17,211 bases of DNA from JBOFDP01 sp051647125 (lineage in GTDB: Bacteria; Bacteroidota; Bacteroidia; Chitinophagales; Chitinophagaceae), in assembly GCA_051647125.1 (NCBI GenBank), contig JBOFDP010000072.1, positions 1 to 17,211 on the forward strand. The letters are read 5' to 3'. Below the pieces are notes generated by a model. The model was not told the origin of the DNA and ran no database searches. It saw nothing but the letters and a program-made list of their open reading frames with translations. Shown here piece after piece: positions 1-8,045 of this stretch. The translations under genes were made by a program, and so were the position numbers. Position 1 is the first letter of the stretch, and every line of letters begins with the position of its first letter.

Positions 1-1245
1 ACTATTGTTATTGGACGAGATGGTAGGATGAGTGGAAGTATGATTTTGCAGTTGGTGATTCAGTCTTTGAGAATGTGTGGAGTGAATGTGATTGATTGTG
101 ATTTGAGTACTACACCAACTATAGAATATATGGTAATAAAAAATAAGGCAGATGGAGGAATTATTATTACAGCAAGCCATAATCCAAGACAATGGAATGC
201 CCTAAAACTCTTAAATAGCGATGGCGAATTTTTAAATGAGAACGATGGAGCTTTTATTCTTCAAGAATCTAAAAAAGAACATTTTACTTTTGCTACTATT
301 GATCAAATAGGTACATATACTCAACTAAACACTGCTATTGAAGAACATATAGCGGCTATTTTAAAATATCCTTTAGTAGATGTAGAGGCAATTAAAAAGA
401 AGAATTTTAAAGTAGTGGTAGATGTAATTAATTCTACAGGTTCTATTGCTATACCTTTATTGTTTGAAGCATTAGGAATTAAAGAATTTGAATTGGTTTG
501 TGGAGATTTGAATGGTAATTTTGAACACAATCCGGAGCCATTACCTCAACATCTTACCAAGCTTTCTAAATTAGTAAAAAAGAAAAAAGCTGATTTTGGG
601 ATTGCTGTAGATCCTGATGTAGATCGTCTTTGTTTTATAGACGAACATGGCAATATGTTTGGCGAGGAGTATACTTTGGTGGCGGTGTCTGACTATTTTT
701 TAAAATATAAAAAAGGAAATACTGTCAGTAATATTTGTAGTACTAAAGCACTAAAAGATATTACCGAAAAATCAGGATGTCAATACTTTGCTGCTGCTGT
801 GGGAGAAGTAAATGTAGTACAAAAAATGAAAGAAGTGAATGCCATTATTGGAGGAGAGGGAAATGGAGGGGTGATAGTGCCAGATTTTCATTATGGGCGA
901 GATGCCTTAATAGGTATAGCTTTATTTTTATCTTATTTGTTAAAAATAGGATTAACTGTTTCTGAACTCAGAAAATCATATCCTGATTATTATATTTCAA
1001 AAAATAAAATTGACTTGCCTAAAAAATCCAATATAAATGAGTTATTAGATAAAGTAGAAAAAGAGTATGTTGATTTTCCTTGTAGTAGAGTAGATGGGGT
1101 GCGTATAGATATGCCTGATGGGTTTGTCAGTTTTCGGGCATCCAATACCGAACCGATTATTCGTATTTATACAGAAGCTTTAGAGAAGGAAAAAGCAGAA
1201 GCTTATGCTCAACATGCCATTCAGAAAATAGAACAATACCTTTAA
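1..1245 (+). CDS. glmM: Phosphoglucosamine mutase, 5'-truncated by the window edge
   Basis: This enzyme interconverts glucosamine-6-phosphate and glucosamine-1-phosphate in the cytoplasm, on the route to UDP-GlcNAc for peptidoglycan and LPS. The frame is open from base 1 (it reads TIVIGRDGRMSGSM), so roughly 45-50 N-terminal residues are missing, judged from the usual length of about 460. Counting from base 1, the alpha-phosphohexomutase motifs are in order: phosphoserine loop TASHNP (Ser59), metal-binding DPDVDR (204-209), sugar-binding GGEGNGG (284-290) and phosphate-binding RASNTEP (379-385). The ASHNPxQWNALK form and the overall sequence match the GlmM-type enzymes of Bacteroides, so phosphoglucosamine rather than phosphomannose is the favoured substrate. 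Overlap with phosphomannomutase activity cannot be excluded. The gene ends in TAA and is separated from gadB by 308 bases. An ATG at 28 is internal, not the true start. Confidence 0.93.
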   Translation, partial: TIVIGRDGRMSGSMILQLVIQSLRMCGVNVIDCDLSTTPTIEYMVIKNKADGGIIITASHNPRQWNALKLLNSDGEFLNENDGAFILQESKKEHFTFATIDQIGTYTQLNTAIEEHIAAILKYPLVDVEAIKKKNFKVVVDVINSTGSIAIPLLFEALGIKEFELVCGDLNGNFEHNPEPLPQHLTKLSKLVKKKKADFGIAVDPDVDRLCFIDEHGNMFGEEYTLVAVSDYFLKYKKGNTVSNICSTKALKDITEKSGCQYFAAAVGEVNVVQKMKEVNAIIGGEGNGGVIVPDFHYGRDALIGIALFLSYLLKIGLTVSELRKSYPDYYISKNKIDLPKKSNINELLDKVEKEYVDFPCSRVDGVRIDMPDGFVSFRASNTEPIIRIYTEALEKEKAEAYAQHAIQKIEQYL

Positions 1246-1553
1246 AATTTTGAAATAAAAATAACATATATGCTTATTAAATTTATTTTTTTATGAAATC
1301 TGCCTAATTATATTTATTTAGTGTGATATACTGCTATTGTGAATAGATTTTATTACAGAATTCAAGGTATTCAACTTTCTAAAATATAGTCAATATTGAT
1401 ATTTTAATATTTTATTTTTCGTAATTTCATTTCTTTTTTATAACATTTTATAATTTTTTTTACTTTTTCAATCAAAAAAATAGATAATTTTCTTGAAAAA
1501 TTATTACCTTTGCAGGGCGAATTAATTTAACCTCAAATTATAATTTTTTTCTT
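1246..1553. other. Gene-free leader between glmM and gadB
   Basis: These 308 very A+T-rich bases contain no credible gene; the longest ATG frames are a few codons. I see no GC-rich terminator hairpin for glmM. Two things stand out: the -7 promoter element at 1505-1512, and a perfect 10-base palindrome TCAATATTGA at 1390-1399, whose AATATT half recurs at 1406-1411. The length is unusual for this compact window, so it may carry regulatory sites for the gad operon. That is inference. Confidence 0.6.
1505..1512 (+). promoter_or_regulatory. Bacteroidota -7 promoter element for the gad operon
   Basis: TACCTTTG matches the TAnnTTTG -7 consensus of the Bacteroidota primary sigma factor exactly and is followed by CA. 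Transcription would start near 1518, giving a leader of about 36 bases before the gadB ATG. I do not see a convincing TTTG -33 element at the expected 19-20 base spacing, which would fit a promoter that needs an activator. Confidence 0.7.
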
Positions 1554-2981
1554 ATGTCTAAAAAAAATCTAATTACGGAATCTACAATAGTCTATGCTTC
1601 TAAGGCAATGACGTCTTCAGCACCTAAAGATGTAATTCCTCAACAAGCTACATCGCCAGAAGTTGCTTATCAATTGGTCAAAAATGAAACGTTTGCGCAA
1701 ACACAACCTAGCTTGAATATGGCTACGTTTGTTTCTACTTACATGGATGAGTATGCAACTAAATTAATGAATGATGCTATCAATATCAACTGGATAGATG
1801 AAACTGAATATCCACGTATTGCAGTGATGACGGGTAAGTGTATTAATATGGTGGCTAATTTATGGAATTCTCCTGAAAAATCTGAATGGAAAACGGGTGC
1901 CTTGGCAATAGGATCTTCCGAAGCATGTATGCTTGGAGGAGTAGCTGCGTGGTTAAGGTGGAAAGAAAAACGCATGGCTCAAGGAAAACCTACCGACAAA
2001 CCTAATTTTGTGATTTCTACAGGTTTTCAGGTTGTATGGGAAAAGTTTGCACAATTATGGCAAATTGAGATGCGTACGGTACCCCTTACTTTAGAAGAAA
2101 CAATACTTGATTCTAAACAAGCCATTGAGCTTTGTGATGAAAATACCATTTGTGTGGTGGCTATTCAGGGTGTTACTTGGACAGGCTTAAATGATGATGT
2201 TGCCGCTCTTGATAAAGCAATAGACATTTTTAATGAAAAAACAGGATTTGATGTTTCTATTCACGTAGATGCTGCTACCGGAGGATATATTTTACCATTT
2301 CTTTACCCAGAGAAAAAATGGGATTTTCGATTAAAATGGGTTTTGTCTATAAGTACTTCCGGACACAAATTTGGATTAGTATACCCTGGCTTGGGTTGGG
2401 TAGTATGGAAAGATAAAAAATACTTACCTCAAAGCATGTCTTTTAGTGTAAACTATTTAGGAGCCAATATTACCCAGGTTGGACTGAATTTTTCTCGCCC
2501 TGCTGGTCAAGTCTTAGCTCAATATTATCAATTTATTAGATTAGGCTTTGAAGGATACAAACAAATACAAGCGGCAAGTATGGAAATAGCTTGTTATGCA
2601 CATAGCCAAATAGCGAAAATGAAACCTTTTATTCCATATAGTAAGGAGGTAGTTAATCCTTTATTTGCATGGTATATTAAATCTGAATATCAAAAAAAGG
2701 CAAAATGGACACTTTATGATTTGCAAGCTGTATTACAGCAAAGTGGTTGGATGGTACCAGCATATTCTATGCCTTCAAATATTGAAAATATTGTAGTGAT
2801 GAGAATGGTATTCCGTCAAGGATTTACTCGAGATATGATAGATCAATTACTTGGAGATATTCGTAATGCTGTAGCCGAATTTGAAAAATTGGAGTATCCT
2901 ACTCAAACTCGTCTTGCTATGGATAAGAAAGAAAAAATAAAGACCAAAATATTTAATCATGTTTGTCATTCTAAAAATTAG
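1554..2981 (+). CDS. gadB: Glutamate decarboxylase (PLP-dependent)
   Basis: Converts L-glutamate to GABA and CO2 with uptake of one cytoplasmic proton; with GadC it forms the glutamate-dependent acid-resistance and GABA-production system. The 475 residues are close to the 466 of E. coli GadB. Visible group II PLP-decarboxylase features include GSSEACMLGG (120-129), Gln159, GVTWTG with Thr208, the cofactor-binding HVDAATGG (Asp239), and SGHKFG in which Lys272 is the Schiff-base lysine and His271 stacks near the cofactor. In E. coli a C-terminal His (465) closes the active site at neutral pH. Here the tail also has His468 and His471, so a similar plug is possible (inference). The first ATG follows a good -7 element by about 40 bases and the N-terminus aligns with family members, supporting this start. 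The stop is TAG, only 6 bases before gadC. Confidence 0.97.
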   Translation: MSKKNLITESTIVYASKAMTSSAPKDVIPQQATSPEVAYQLVKNETFAQTQPSLNMATFVSTYMDEYATKLMNDAININWIDETEYPRIAVMTGKCINMVANLWNSPEKSEWKTGALAIGSSEACMLGGVAAWLRWKEKRMAQGKPTDKPNFVISTGFQVVWEKFAQLWQIEMRTVPLTLEETILDSKQAIELCDENTICVVAIQGVTWTGLNDDVAALDKAIDIFNEKTGFDVSIHVDAATGGYILPFLYPEKKWDFRLKWVLSISTSGHKFGLVYPGLGWVVWKDKKYLPQSMSFSVNYLGANITQVGLNFSRPAGQVLAQYYQFIRLGFEGYKQIQAASMEIACYAHSQIAKMKPFIPYSKEVVNPLFAWYIKSEYQKKAKWTLYDLQAVLQQSGWMVPAYSMPSNIENIVVMRMVFRQGFTRDMIDQLLGDIRNAVAEFEKLEYPTQTRLAMDKKEKIKTKIFNHVCHSKN

Positions 2982-2987
2982 TGCATT

Positions 2988-4448
2988 ATGTTAACAAAAA
3001 ATCACCCAAAGAGTATCAAGATAGGAGTAATGACCTTAGCCATTATGAATGTAGCTGCGGTGGTGTCTCTTAGAGGACTTCCTGCACAAGCTACGTATGG
3101 TACGAGTTCTGCTTTTTATTATCTATTTGCAGCTGTTGTATTTCTTGTGCCTACGGCATTGGTAGCAGCAGAGCTAGCTGCAATGTTTAGTGATAAACAA
3201 GGTGGGGTATTTCGTTGGATAGGAGAAGCTTTTGGTACAAGAATAGGATTTTTAGCTATTTTTTTACAATGGATAGAAAGTACAATTTGGTTTCCTACGG
3301 TACTTACTTTTGGAGCTGTTTCTTTAGCTTTTATTGGCACTAATGAAGCTCAAGATATGTCCCTTGCTAGCAATAAATTTTTTACGCTTATTATTGTATT
3401 AGCTATTTATTGGGGGGCTACATTGGTAGCACTAAAAGGCATGAATTGGGTAGGGAAGATTTCTAAATGGGGAGCCATGATAGGCACTATTATTCCTGCA
3501 GCACTCTTAATTGTTTTTGGTGTTATCTATTGGGTTTCTGGAGGGACAATAGAGATAAATATGAGGGGTAGTTTTTTACCTGACTTAACTTCTCTTGATA
3601 ATTTAGTATTGGCATCTTCTATTTTTCTTTTTTATGCAGGTATGGAGATGATGGGAATCCATGTGATGGATGTAGAAAATCCTGGCAAAAATTATCCTAA
3701 AGCTATCATGATAGGTTCTTTGATGACAGTTGCTATTTTTGTATTAGGAACTTTTGCGCTTGGATTTATTATTCCTGCTGATAAAATTAATCTCACACAA
3801 TCTTTATTAGTAGGGTTTGATGAATACTTTAAATTTTTACATATAAGCTGGGTTTCTCCCATTATGGCAATTGCCTTATCATTTGGAGTATTAGCAGGTG
3901 TATTAACTTGGGTGTCAGGACCTTCTCGTGGTATTTTTATAGTGGGCAAAGCAGGCTACCTTCCTCCTTTTTTACAAAAAACAAATGCTAATGGGGTTCA
4001 AAAAAATATCTTGTTGGTGCAAGGTACTGTAGTAACTTGTTTAGGGGTTTTATTTGTGATCATGCCTTCTGTACAAACGTTCTATCAAATTTTATCTCAA
4101 CTGACTATTCTTTTATATCTAATTATGTATTTATTGATGTTTACAGCAGCTATAGTTTTACGCTATAAAATGCCTCAATTAATGCGTCCATTTGCTATTG
4201 GGAAAAAGACCAATCTTTGGATGTGGGTAGTTGCAGGTATGGGTTTTTTAGGATCACTTCTTGCATTTATACTAAGTTTCATTATGCCATCTATGTTTGT
4301 TGGAAAAATTTCAAGTAATACATGGTTTATTGTACTTATTGCAGGAGCAATAGTTTGTGTGGTAGTACCTTTTATTATTTACGTTTTACGTAAAGATTCT
4401 TGGAAAGATCCGCAAACAAATATAGAACCTTTTCATTTTGAAAAATGA
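2988..4448 (+). CDS. gadC: Glutamate/GABA antiporter
   Basis: Inner-membrane APC-family antiporter that exchanges external glutamate for the GABA made by GadB. It has 486 residues and about twelve hydrophobic segments. The first transmembrane region carries the family signature VVSLRGLPAQA followed by YGTSSAFYYLF. The mid-protein FLFYAGMEMMGIHVMDVENP segment has the conserved glutamate region of TM6, and the cytoplasmic loop then reads GKNYPKA. The last transmembrane segment ends near residue 467, leaving only 19 residues (RKDSWKDPQTNIEPFHFEK). E. coli GadC (511 residues) has a longer C-plug of about 35 residues that blocks the channel at neutral pH; here the plug is at best short, with one His (483). 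It starts 6 bases after gadB and is certainly co-transcribed. The stop is TGA. Confidence 0.95.
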   Translation: MLTKNHPKSIKIGVMTLAIMNVAAVVSLRGLPAQATYGTSSAFYYLFAAVVFLVPTALVAAELAAMFSDKQGGVFRWIGEAFGTRIGFLAIFLQWIESTIWFPTVLTFGAVSLAFIGTNEAQDMSLASNKFFTLIIVLAIYWGATLVALKGMNWVGKISKWGAMIGTIIPAALLIVFGVIYWVSGGTIEINMRGSFLPDLTSLDNLVLASSIFLFYAGMEMMGIHVMDVENPGKNYPKAIMIGSLMTVAIFVLGTFALGFIIPADKINLTQSLLVGFDEYFKFLHISWVSPIMAIALSFGVLAGVLTWVSGPSRGIFIVGKAGYLPPFLQKTNANGVQKNILLVQGTVVTCLGVLFVIMPSVQTFYQILSQLTILLYLIMYLLMFTAAIVLRYKMPQLMRPFAIGKKTNLWMWVVAGMGFLGSLLAFILSFIMPSMFVGKISSNTWFIVLIAGAIVCVVVPFIIYVLRKDSWKDPQTNIEPFHFEK

Positions 4449-4464
4449 GTTATTCTAAATAATA

Positions 4465-4514
4465 ATATAGAGGAGAATAGGTAGTTTTGTCTCTATATCA
4501 TAAAAAAATGATAT
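4465..4514 (+). promoter_or_regulatory. Overlapping inverted repeats and -7-like element before glsA
   Basis: The 67-base gadC-glsA gap holds two mutually exclusive hairpins. The first pairs ATATAGAG (4465-4472) with CTCTATAT (4491-4498) around an 18-base loop. The second pairs ATATCAT (4495-4501) with ATGATAT (4508-4514) around six A residues, ending directly before the glsA ATG at 4516. The loop of the first contains TAGTTTTG (4482-4489), an exact TAnnTTTG match, which could give an internal promoter with a start near 4496. A -33 element is not evident. In such A+T-rich DNA each element could arise by chance; the combination is what makes the site worth listing. Confidence 0.35.
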
Positions 4515-4515
4515 T

Positions 4516-5478
4516 ATGAAAAAGCAAATTTCAAAATCACATCTTGTATCTGTTGTAGAAGAAGCTTATCAAAAAATAAAATCTATAAAAGGTGGGAAAA
4601 ATGCAGATTATATTCCTTATTTAGCTAATGTAGATAGTACTCAGTTTGCAGTATCTGTAGCATTACCTGATGGTAGTATTATCCAGCAAGGAAATACCGA
4701 TTTTATGTTTGGCATAGAATCTATTTCTAAAGTATTGAATGCTATTTTAGTACTTAAACAATCGGGAAGTGAGGCTTTGTTAAACAAAATAGGAGCTAAC
4801 GCTACAGGTATGCCTTTTAATTCTATTATGGCTATATTGTTGGAAAATAATCAGCCAGATACTCCATTGGTAAATTCTGGAGCTATTGCAGCTGTTTCTA
4901 TGATAGAACCTATTGGGAATGAAGATGATAAGTGGAAAGCTATGTTGGATAATATAGAAGCACTTTGTGGCTCTTCGGTAATGTTAATAGAGGAGTTGTA
5001 TATGTCAGAAAGTAAAACAAATTTTAATAATCGTTCCATTGCATGGTTACTAAAAAATTATGATAAAATTTATGACCATCCGGATTTATCTCTGGATCTT
5101 TATACTAGAGGTTGTTCTTTAGGGGTTACTTCAAAGCAACTTTCTATTGCAGCAGCTACTATTGCGAATAAAGGTAAAAATCCAATTACGGGAGATCAAG
5201 TATTTGATCAATCATGTACATCAAAAATTATTGCACTTATGGCTACTGTAGGGTTTTATGAAAATACGGGAAATTGGATGTATACATCTGGCATACCTGC
5301 CAAAACAGGTGTAGGCGGAGGCGTAATGGGAATTTTGCCTGGATTATTTGGAATAGCTGCTTTCTCTCCTCAGTTAGATGCCTCAGGAAATTCTGTCAAA
5401 GCACAAGCTGTAATTCAATATATCGTTAATGCCTTGAATATAAATGTGTATAATGGTGATTATATTGAAGTTATTTAA
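4516..5478 (+). CDS. glsA: Glutaminase (serine-dependent, GlsA family)
   Basis: Hydrolyses L-glutamine to L-glutamate and ammonia in the cytoplasm. This supplies GadB substrate, and the ammonia also takes up protons, as in the E. coli YbaS acid-resistance system. The 320 residues are near the family norm of about 305-310. The beta-lactamase-like catalytic motif ESISK gives nucleophile Ser69 and base Lys72. Other family motifs follow: VNSGAIA (Asn120 in the substrate loop), SESKTNFNNR (Glu165, Asn169), YTRGCSLGV (Tyr196) and the oxyanion-region PAKTGVGGG (261-269), where most relatives have PAKSGVGGG, a conservative Ser-to-Thr change. It lies 67 bases after gadC and 15 bases before the MFS gene. 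The ATG start fits the usual N-terminus with no signal peptide. Confidence 0.96.
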   Translation: MKKQISKSHLVSVVEEAYQKIKSIKGGKNADYIPYLANVDSTQFAVSVALPDGSIIQQGNTDFMFGIESISKVLNAILVLKQSGSEALLNKIGANATGMPFNSIMAILLENNQPDTPLVNSGAIAAVSMIEPIGNEDDKWKAMLDNIEALCGSSVMLIEELYMSESKTNFNNRSIAWLLKNYDKIYDHPDLSLDLYTRGCSLGVTSKQLSIAAATIANKGKNPITGDQVFDQSCTSKIIALMATVGFYENTGNWMYTSGIPAKTGVGGGVMGILPGLFGIAAFSPQLDASGNSVKAQAVIQYIVNALNINVYNGDYIEVI

Positions 5479-5493
5479 TATAAAATAGCATAT

Positions 5494-6693
5494 ATGAAAA
5501 TTAATACCGGGCAAGGAACTATCTCAATAATGACACTTATAGCAATTTTGTCTATCTCTTTAACTGTTAATCTACCTGGTTTAGCTATATCTCCTATGTT
5601 AGGTAAGTTACAAAAAATTTTTCCAGATACGAGTGAATTAAAAACTCAGCTTATCATGATATTACCTAATTTATTGATTATTCCTTTTGTATTACTTTCA
5701 GGAAAATTGTCAATATTGAGAGATAAAATAGGTATTCTAATAGTTGCATTACTGATTTATTTGAGTAGTGGTATTGCTTGTTTTTTTGTGCATACGATGA
5801 CTCAACTTATTGTACTGAGTTGTTTGTTAGGAATAGGGTGCGGATTAATAATCCCATTATCTGCTGGATTACTTTCAGATTTTTTTACTGGGAAATATCT
5901 AATGAGGCAATTGGGAATAAAATCAGGTATTGCAAATATTGCTTTAGTAGTCGCTACTTTGGGGGTAGGTGCAATGAGTAAAAAAGATTGGCATTTATCT
6001 TTTTTAGTATATCTTATGCCTATTATTCCTTTGTTACTTACTCCATTTTTATTCAAAAAACCTGCGTTCTTAACCAACAGAAAAAATATTTTACTAATAG
6101 GGGAGATAGATATTTTTAAAATTATAGGTATTGCATTTACATATGGATTTATTACCTATGCTATAGTTGTATTTTCTTATTATTTACCTTTTGTTGCTGG
6201 TAGATATGGGGTGAGTAATGATGATTTAGGTATTATAACCTCTTTATTTTTTTTATCTATTATGATGCCTGGTTTTATATTACCTCGTATAATTTATATC
6301 TTTAAGCAATACACTAATGTGATTTCTTTGTTATGGATATCTATAGGATTATTTTTGATTGTATTATTTCACCATCCCTTGATGTGGGGTATTGCTGCCG
6401 TATTCTCTGGTTTAGGTTATGGCGTAATGCAACCTATTATTTACGATAAAGCTACTCAAACTGCTACCGGAAGAAAAGTTACTTTAGCTTTATCTGTAGT
6501 ATTTGCTATGAATTATGTAGCAGTATCCTTAGCTCCTTTTATTGTGAATATTTTTGAAAAAATATTTCATATTCAAAGTAATAAATTCCCTTTTTTATTG
6601 AATGGAATATTAGTGTTAGTATTTATGATAATAGCATTATTTTATAAAAAATCTTTTACTATTCGAATAAATAAAGAATATTGTAAAAGTTAA
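5494..6693 (+). CDS. MFS transporter in the gad operon, substrate unknown
   Basis: An integral inner-membrane protein of 399 residues with about twelve hydrophobic segments, typical of the major facilitator superfamily. The loop after TM2 reads GKLSILRDKIG (70-80), a recognisable form of the MFS motif A (G-x-L-x-D-R-x-G-type). The glycine-rich LLGIGCGLIIPLSAGLLSDFF segment resembles TM4 and its following loop, and a second related loop (GLGYGVMQP) lies in the C-terminal half. The start is set by the ATG 15 bases after glsA; spacing to the porin gene is 22 bases. Position suggests transport of glutamine, glutamate, GABA or an acid-stress-related metabolite, but nothing in the sequence identifies the substrate. 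An efflux protein of the DHA1 type is an equally good reading. Confidence 0.85.
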   Translation: MKINTGQGTISIMTLIAILSISLTVNLPGLAISPMLGKLQKIFPDTSELKTQLIMILPNLLIIPFVLLSGKLSILRDKIGILIVALLIYLSSGIACFFVHTMTQLIVLSCLLGIGCGLIIPLSAGLLSDFFTGKYLMRQLGIKSGIANIALVVATLGVGAMSKKDWHLSFLVYLMPIIPLLLTPFLFKKPAFLTNRKNILLIGEIDIFKIIGIAFTYGFITYAIVVFSYYLPFVAGRYGVSNDDLGIITSLFFLSIMMPGFILPRIIYIFKQYTNVISLLWISIGLFLIVLFHHPLMWGIAAVFSGLGYGVMQPIIYDKATQTATGRKVTLALSVVFAMNYVAVSLAPFIVNIFEKIFHIQSNKFPFLLNGILVLVFMIIALFYKKSFTIRINKEYCKS

Positions 6694-6715
6694 TTTATAT
6701 AAAAAAGATTATATT

Positions 6716-7993
6716 ATGAAGAAGTTTTTATTTCTTGCCGTAATGGGATTATCTGTTATGTATATTTTTGCTCAAGATCAACATGTGAATTATAAGCTTC
6801 CTGATGGTAATCAGGATTTACTTTTTGTATTTAGTGAAAAAAATAAAGATACTGCAGTGGTTAATGTAATGATAGAAAATGCACCTCGACATTTTAATGC
6901 TCCAGGTATGCCAAGGTTTTCTATTGTAGGAAAAGATCGTAAGTTTTATTTAGGGATTGGCGGCTATTTGAGATCTACAATTTCTTATGATATAGGGAAT
7001 CCTATTTCTAGTAATTGTTTCTTTCAAACCTATAACATCCCTATGAATAATCTTCCTGGGAATAAAGGCTTATTACAATTTGGAGCACAAACTAGTACAA
7101 TTAATATTAATTTTGTAGGCTTACCGGGTACAAAAAATCAAATAGGAGTATATTTTAGTATGAATCTTACAAATAATTATGCCCCAGTTTTACAAAATGC
7201 ATATGGCAAGTACAAAGGTTTGATTGTGGGATATACTTTTAGTTTATTTACAGATATTATGGCAGGTCCACCTACAATTGATTTTCAAGGACCTAATAGT
7301 TGGACAGCTGTTTCTAATGCAGTGGTGGATTATCAAAGAAATTTTGGAAAACATTGGGGTATAGGAGTAGGCATAGAGATGCCTATGAGTAGTTATACAA
7401 CTTCTCCTAATATTACTACTACAGTAAATCAATTAGTGCCTGATATACCTGCTTATGTGCAATATGCTTGGAATAATCGTAATAGTTGGTTAAGGCTATC
7501 AGGTATTTTAAGAAATATGCAGTATAGAGATTTAGTATCTAATATCAACAGAAATAGTATTGCTGGCGGTGCTAAAATAAGCGGTTCTGCAGGTATTGGA
7601 AAAAAAATTACTACATATTATCAGTTTGTATATGGTAAAGGTATTAGTAGTTATCTTACGGATCTTACGGATAAGAAAATGGATATGACACCTGCTTTGT
7701 TTCAAGGTTTGCTTTCTAATGTAGGTGCTTGGGGTGGTTATGCGGGTGCTCAATACAATTTTAGCTCAACGATGTTTATGTCTTGTACCTATAGTAGAGT
7801 CAATCTTTTTGATAATTTTGATACAGACTTTTCTCAATATAAAAATGCACAATATGTAGTAGCTAATTTTTTTTGGAATATTTTTGCTAATATACAAATG
7901 GGAGTAGAATATCTTTGGGGTGATAGAGTGAATATGGATAATATTGCGAAAAATAATCATAGGATACAAACTATGATTCAGGTGAATTTTTAA
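6716..7993 (+). CDS. Outer-membrane beta-barrel porin, DcaP/OprO-like
   Basis: Probable outer-membrane channel, 425 residues. Residues 1-19 (MKKFLFLAVMGLSVMYIFA) form a Sec signal peptide with likely cleavage before QDQ. The mature protein is rich in alternating polar/hydrophobic strands with aromatic ends, for example KFYLGIGGYLRSTISYD near 80-95, HWGIGVGIEMP and YAGAQYNFSSTMFMSCTYSRV. It ends in a terminal Phe (IQVNF), the usual insertion signal for barrel proteins. The FYLGIGGYLR...YD opening resembles the first strand of DcaP-type and phosphate-selective porin-like families; that assignment is tentative. There is no TonB box or plug domain, so it is a diffusion channel rather than a TonB receptor. 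As the last gene of the gad operon, it probably lets an amino acid or its product cross the outer membrane (inference). Confidence 0.8.
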   Translation: MKKFLFLAVMGLSVMYIFAQDQHVNYKLPDGNQDLLFVFSEKNKDTAVVNVMIENAPRHFNAPGMPRFSIVGKDRKFYLGIGGYLRSTISYDIGNPISSNCFFQTYNIPMNNLPGNKGLLQFGAQTSTININFVGLPGTKNQIGVYFSMNLTNNYAPVLQNAYGKYKGLIVGYTFSLFTDIMAGPPTIDFQGPNSWTAVSNAVVDYQRNFGKHWGIGVGIEMPMSSYTTSPNITTTVNQLVPDIPAYVQYAWNNRNSWLRLSGILRNMQYRDLVSNINRNSIAGGAKISGSAGIGKKITTYYQFVYGKGISSYLTDLTDKKMDMTPALFQGLLSNVGAWGGYAGAQYNFSSTMFMSCTYSRVNLFDNFDTDFSQYKNAQYVVANFFWNIFANIQMGVEYLWGDRVNMDNIAKNNHRIQTMIQVNF

Positions 7994-8025
7994 TAAGGTT
8001 ACCTTTTTTATAAAATCAGAAGGAT

Positions 8026-8045
8026 TAGTTTATTTTGATAAACTA
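8026..8045. terminator. Inverted repeat between convergent porin and HU-like genes
   Basis: TAGTTTA (8026-8032) and TAAACTA (8039-8045) form a perfect 7-bp stem with a six-base loop, and the first arm includes the stop codon of the reverse-strand gene. It lies between two convergent genes only 36 bases apart, where a bidirectional terminator would be expected. No strong U-run follows on either strand and the stem has one G-C pair, so support is weak. An additional AAGG-TTA-CCTT mini-hairpin followed by T residues occurs just after the porin stop (7995-8010). Confidence 0.3.

Noticed and set aside
3692..3949. Open reading frame of 85 codons antisense to gadC
   Set aside because: It is a shadow of the well-supported gadC frame, has no promoter or family match, and its composition mirrors complementary codons of a membrane protein.
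2982..4448. UGA recoding or another alternative code
   Set aside because: UGA ends gadC and prc at family-consistent positions and conserved Trp positions use UGG, so the standard code holds.
5802..6077. 91-codon frame antisense to the MFS gene
   Set aside because: Lies wholly inside a strong coding frame with no motif of its own; typical reverse-strand shadow of hydrophobic codons.
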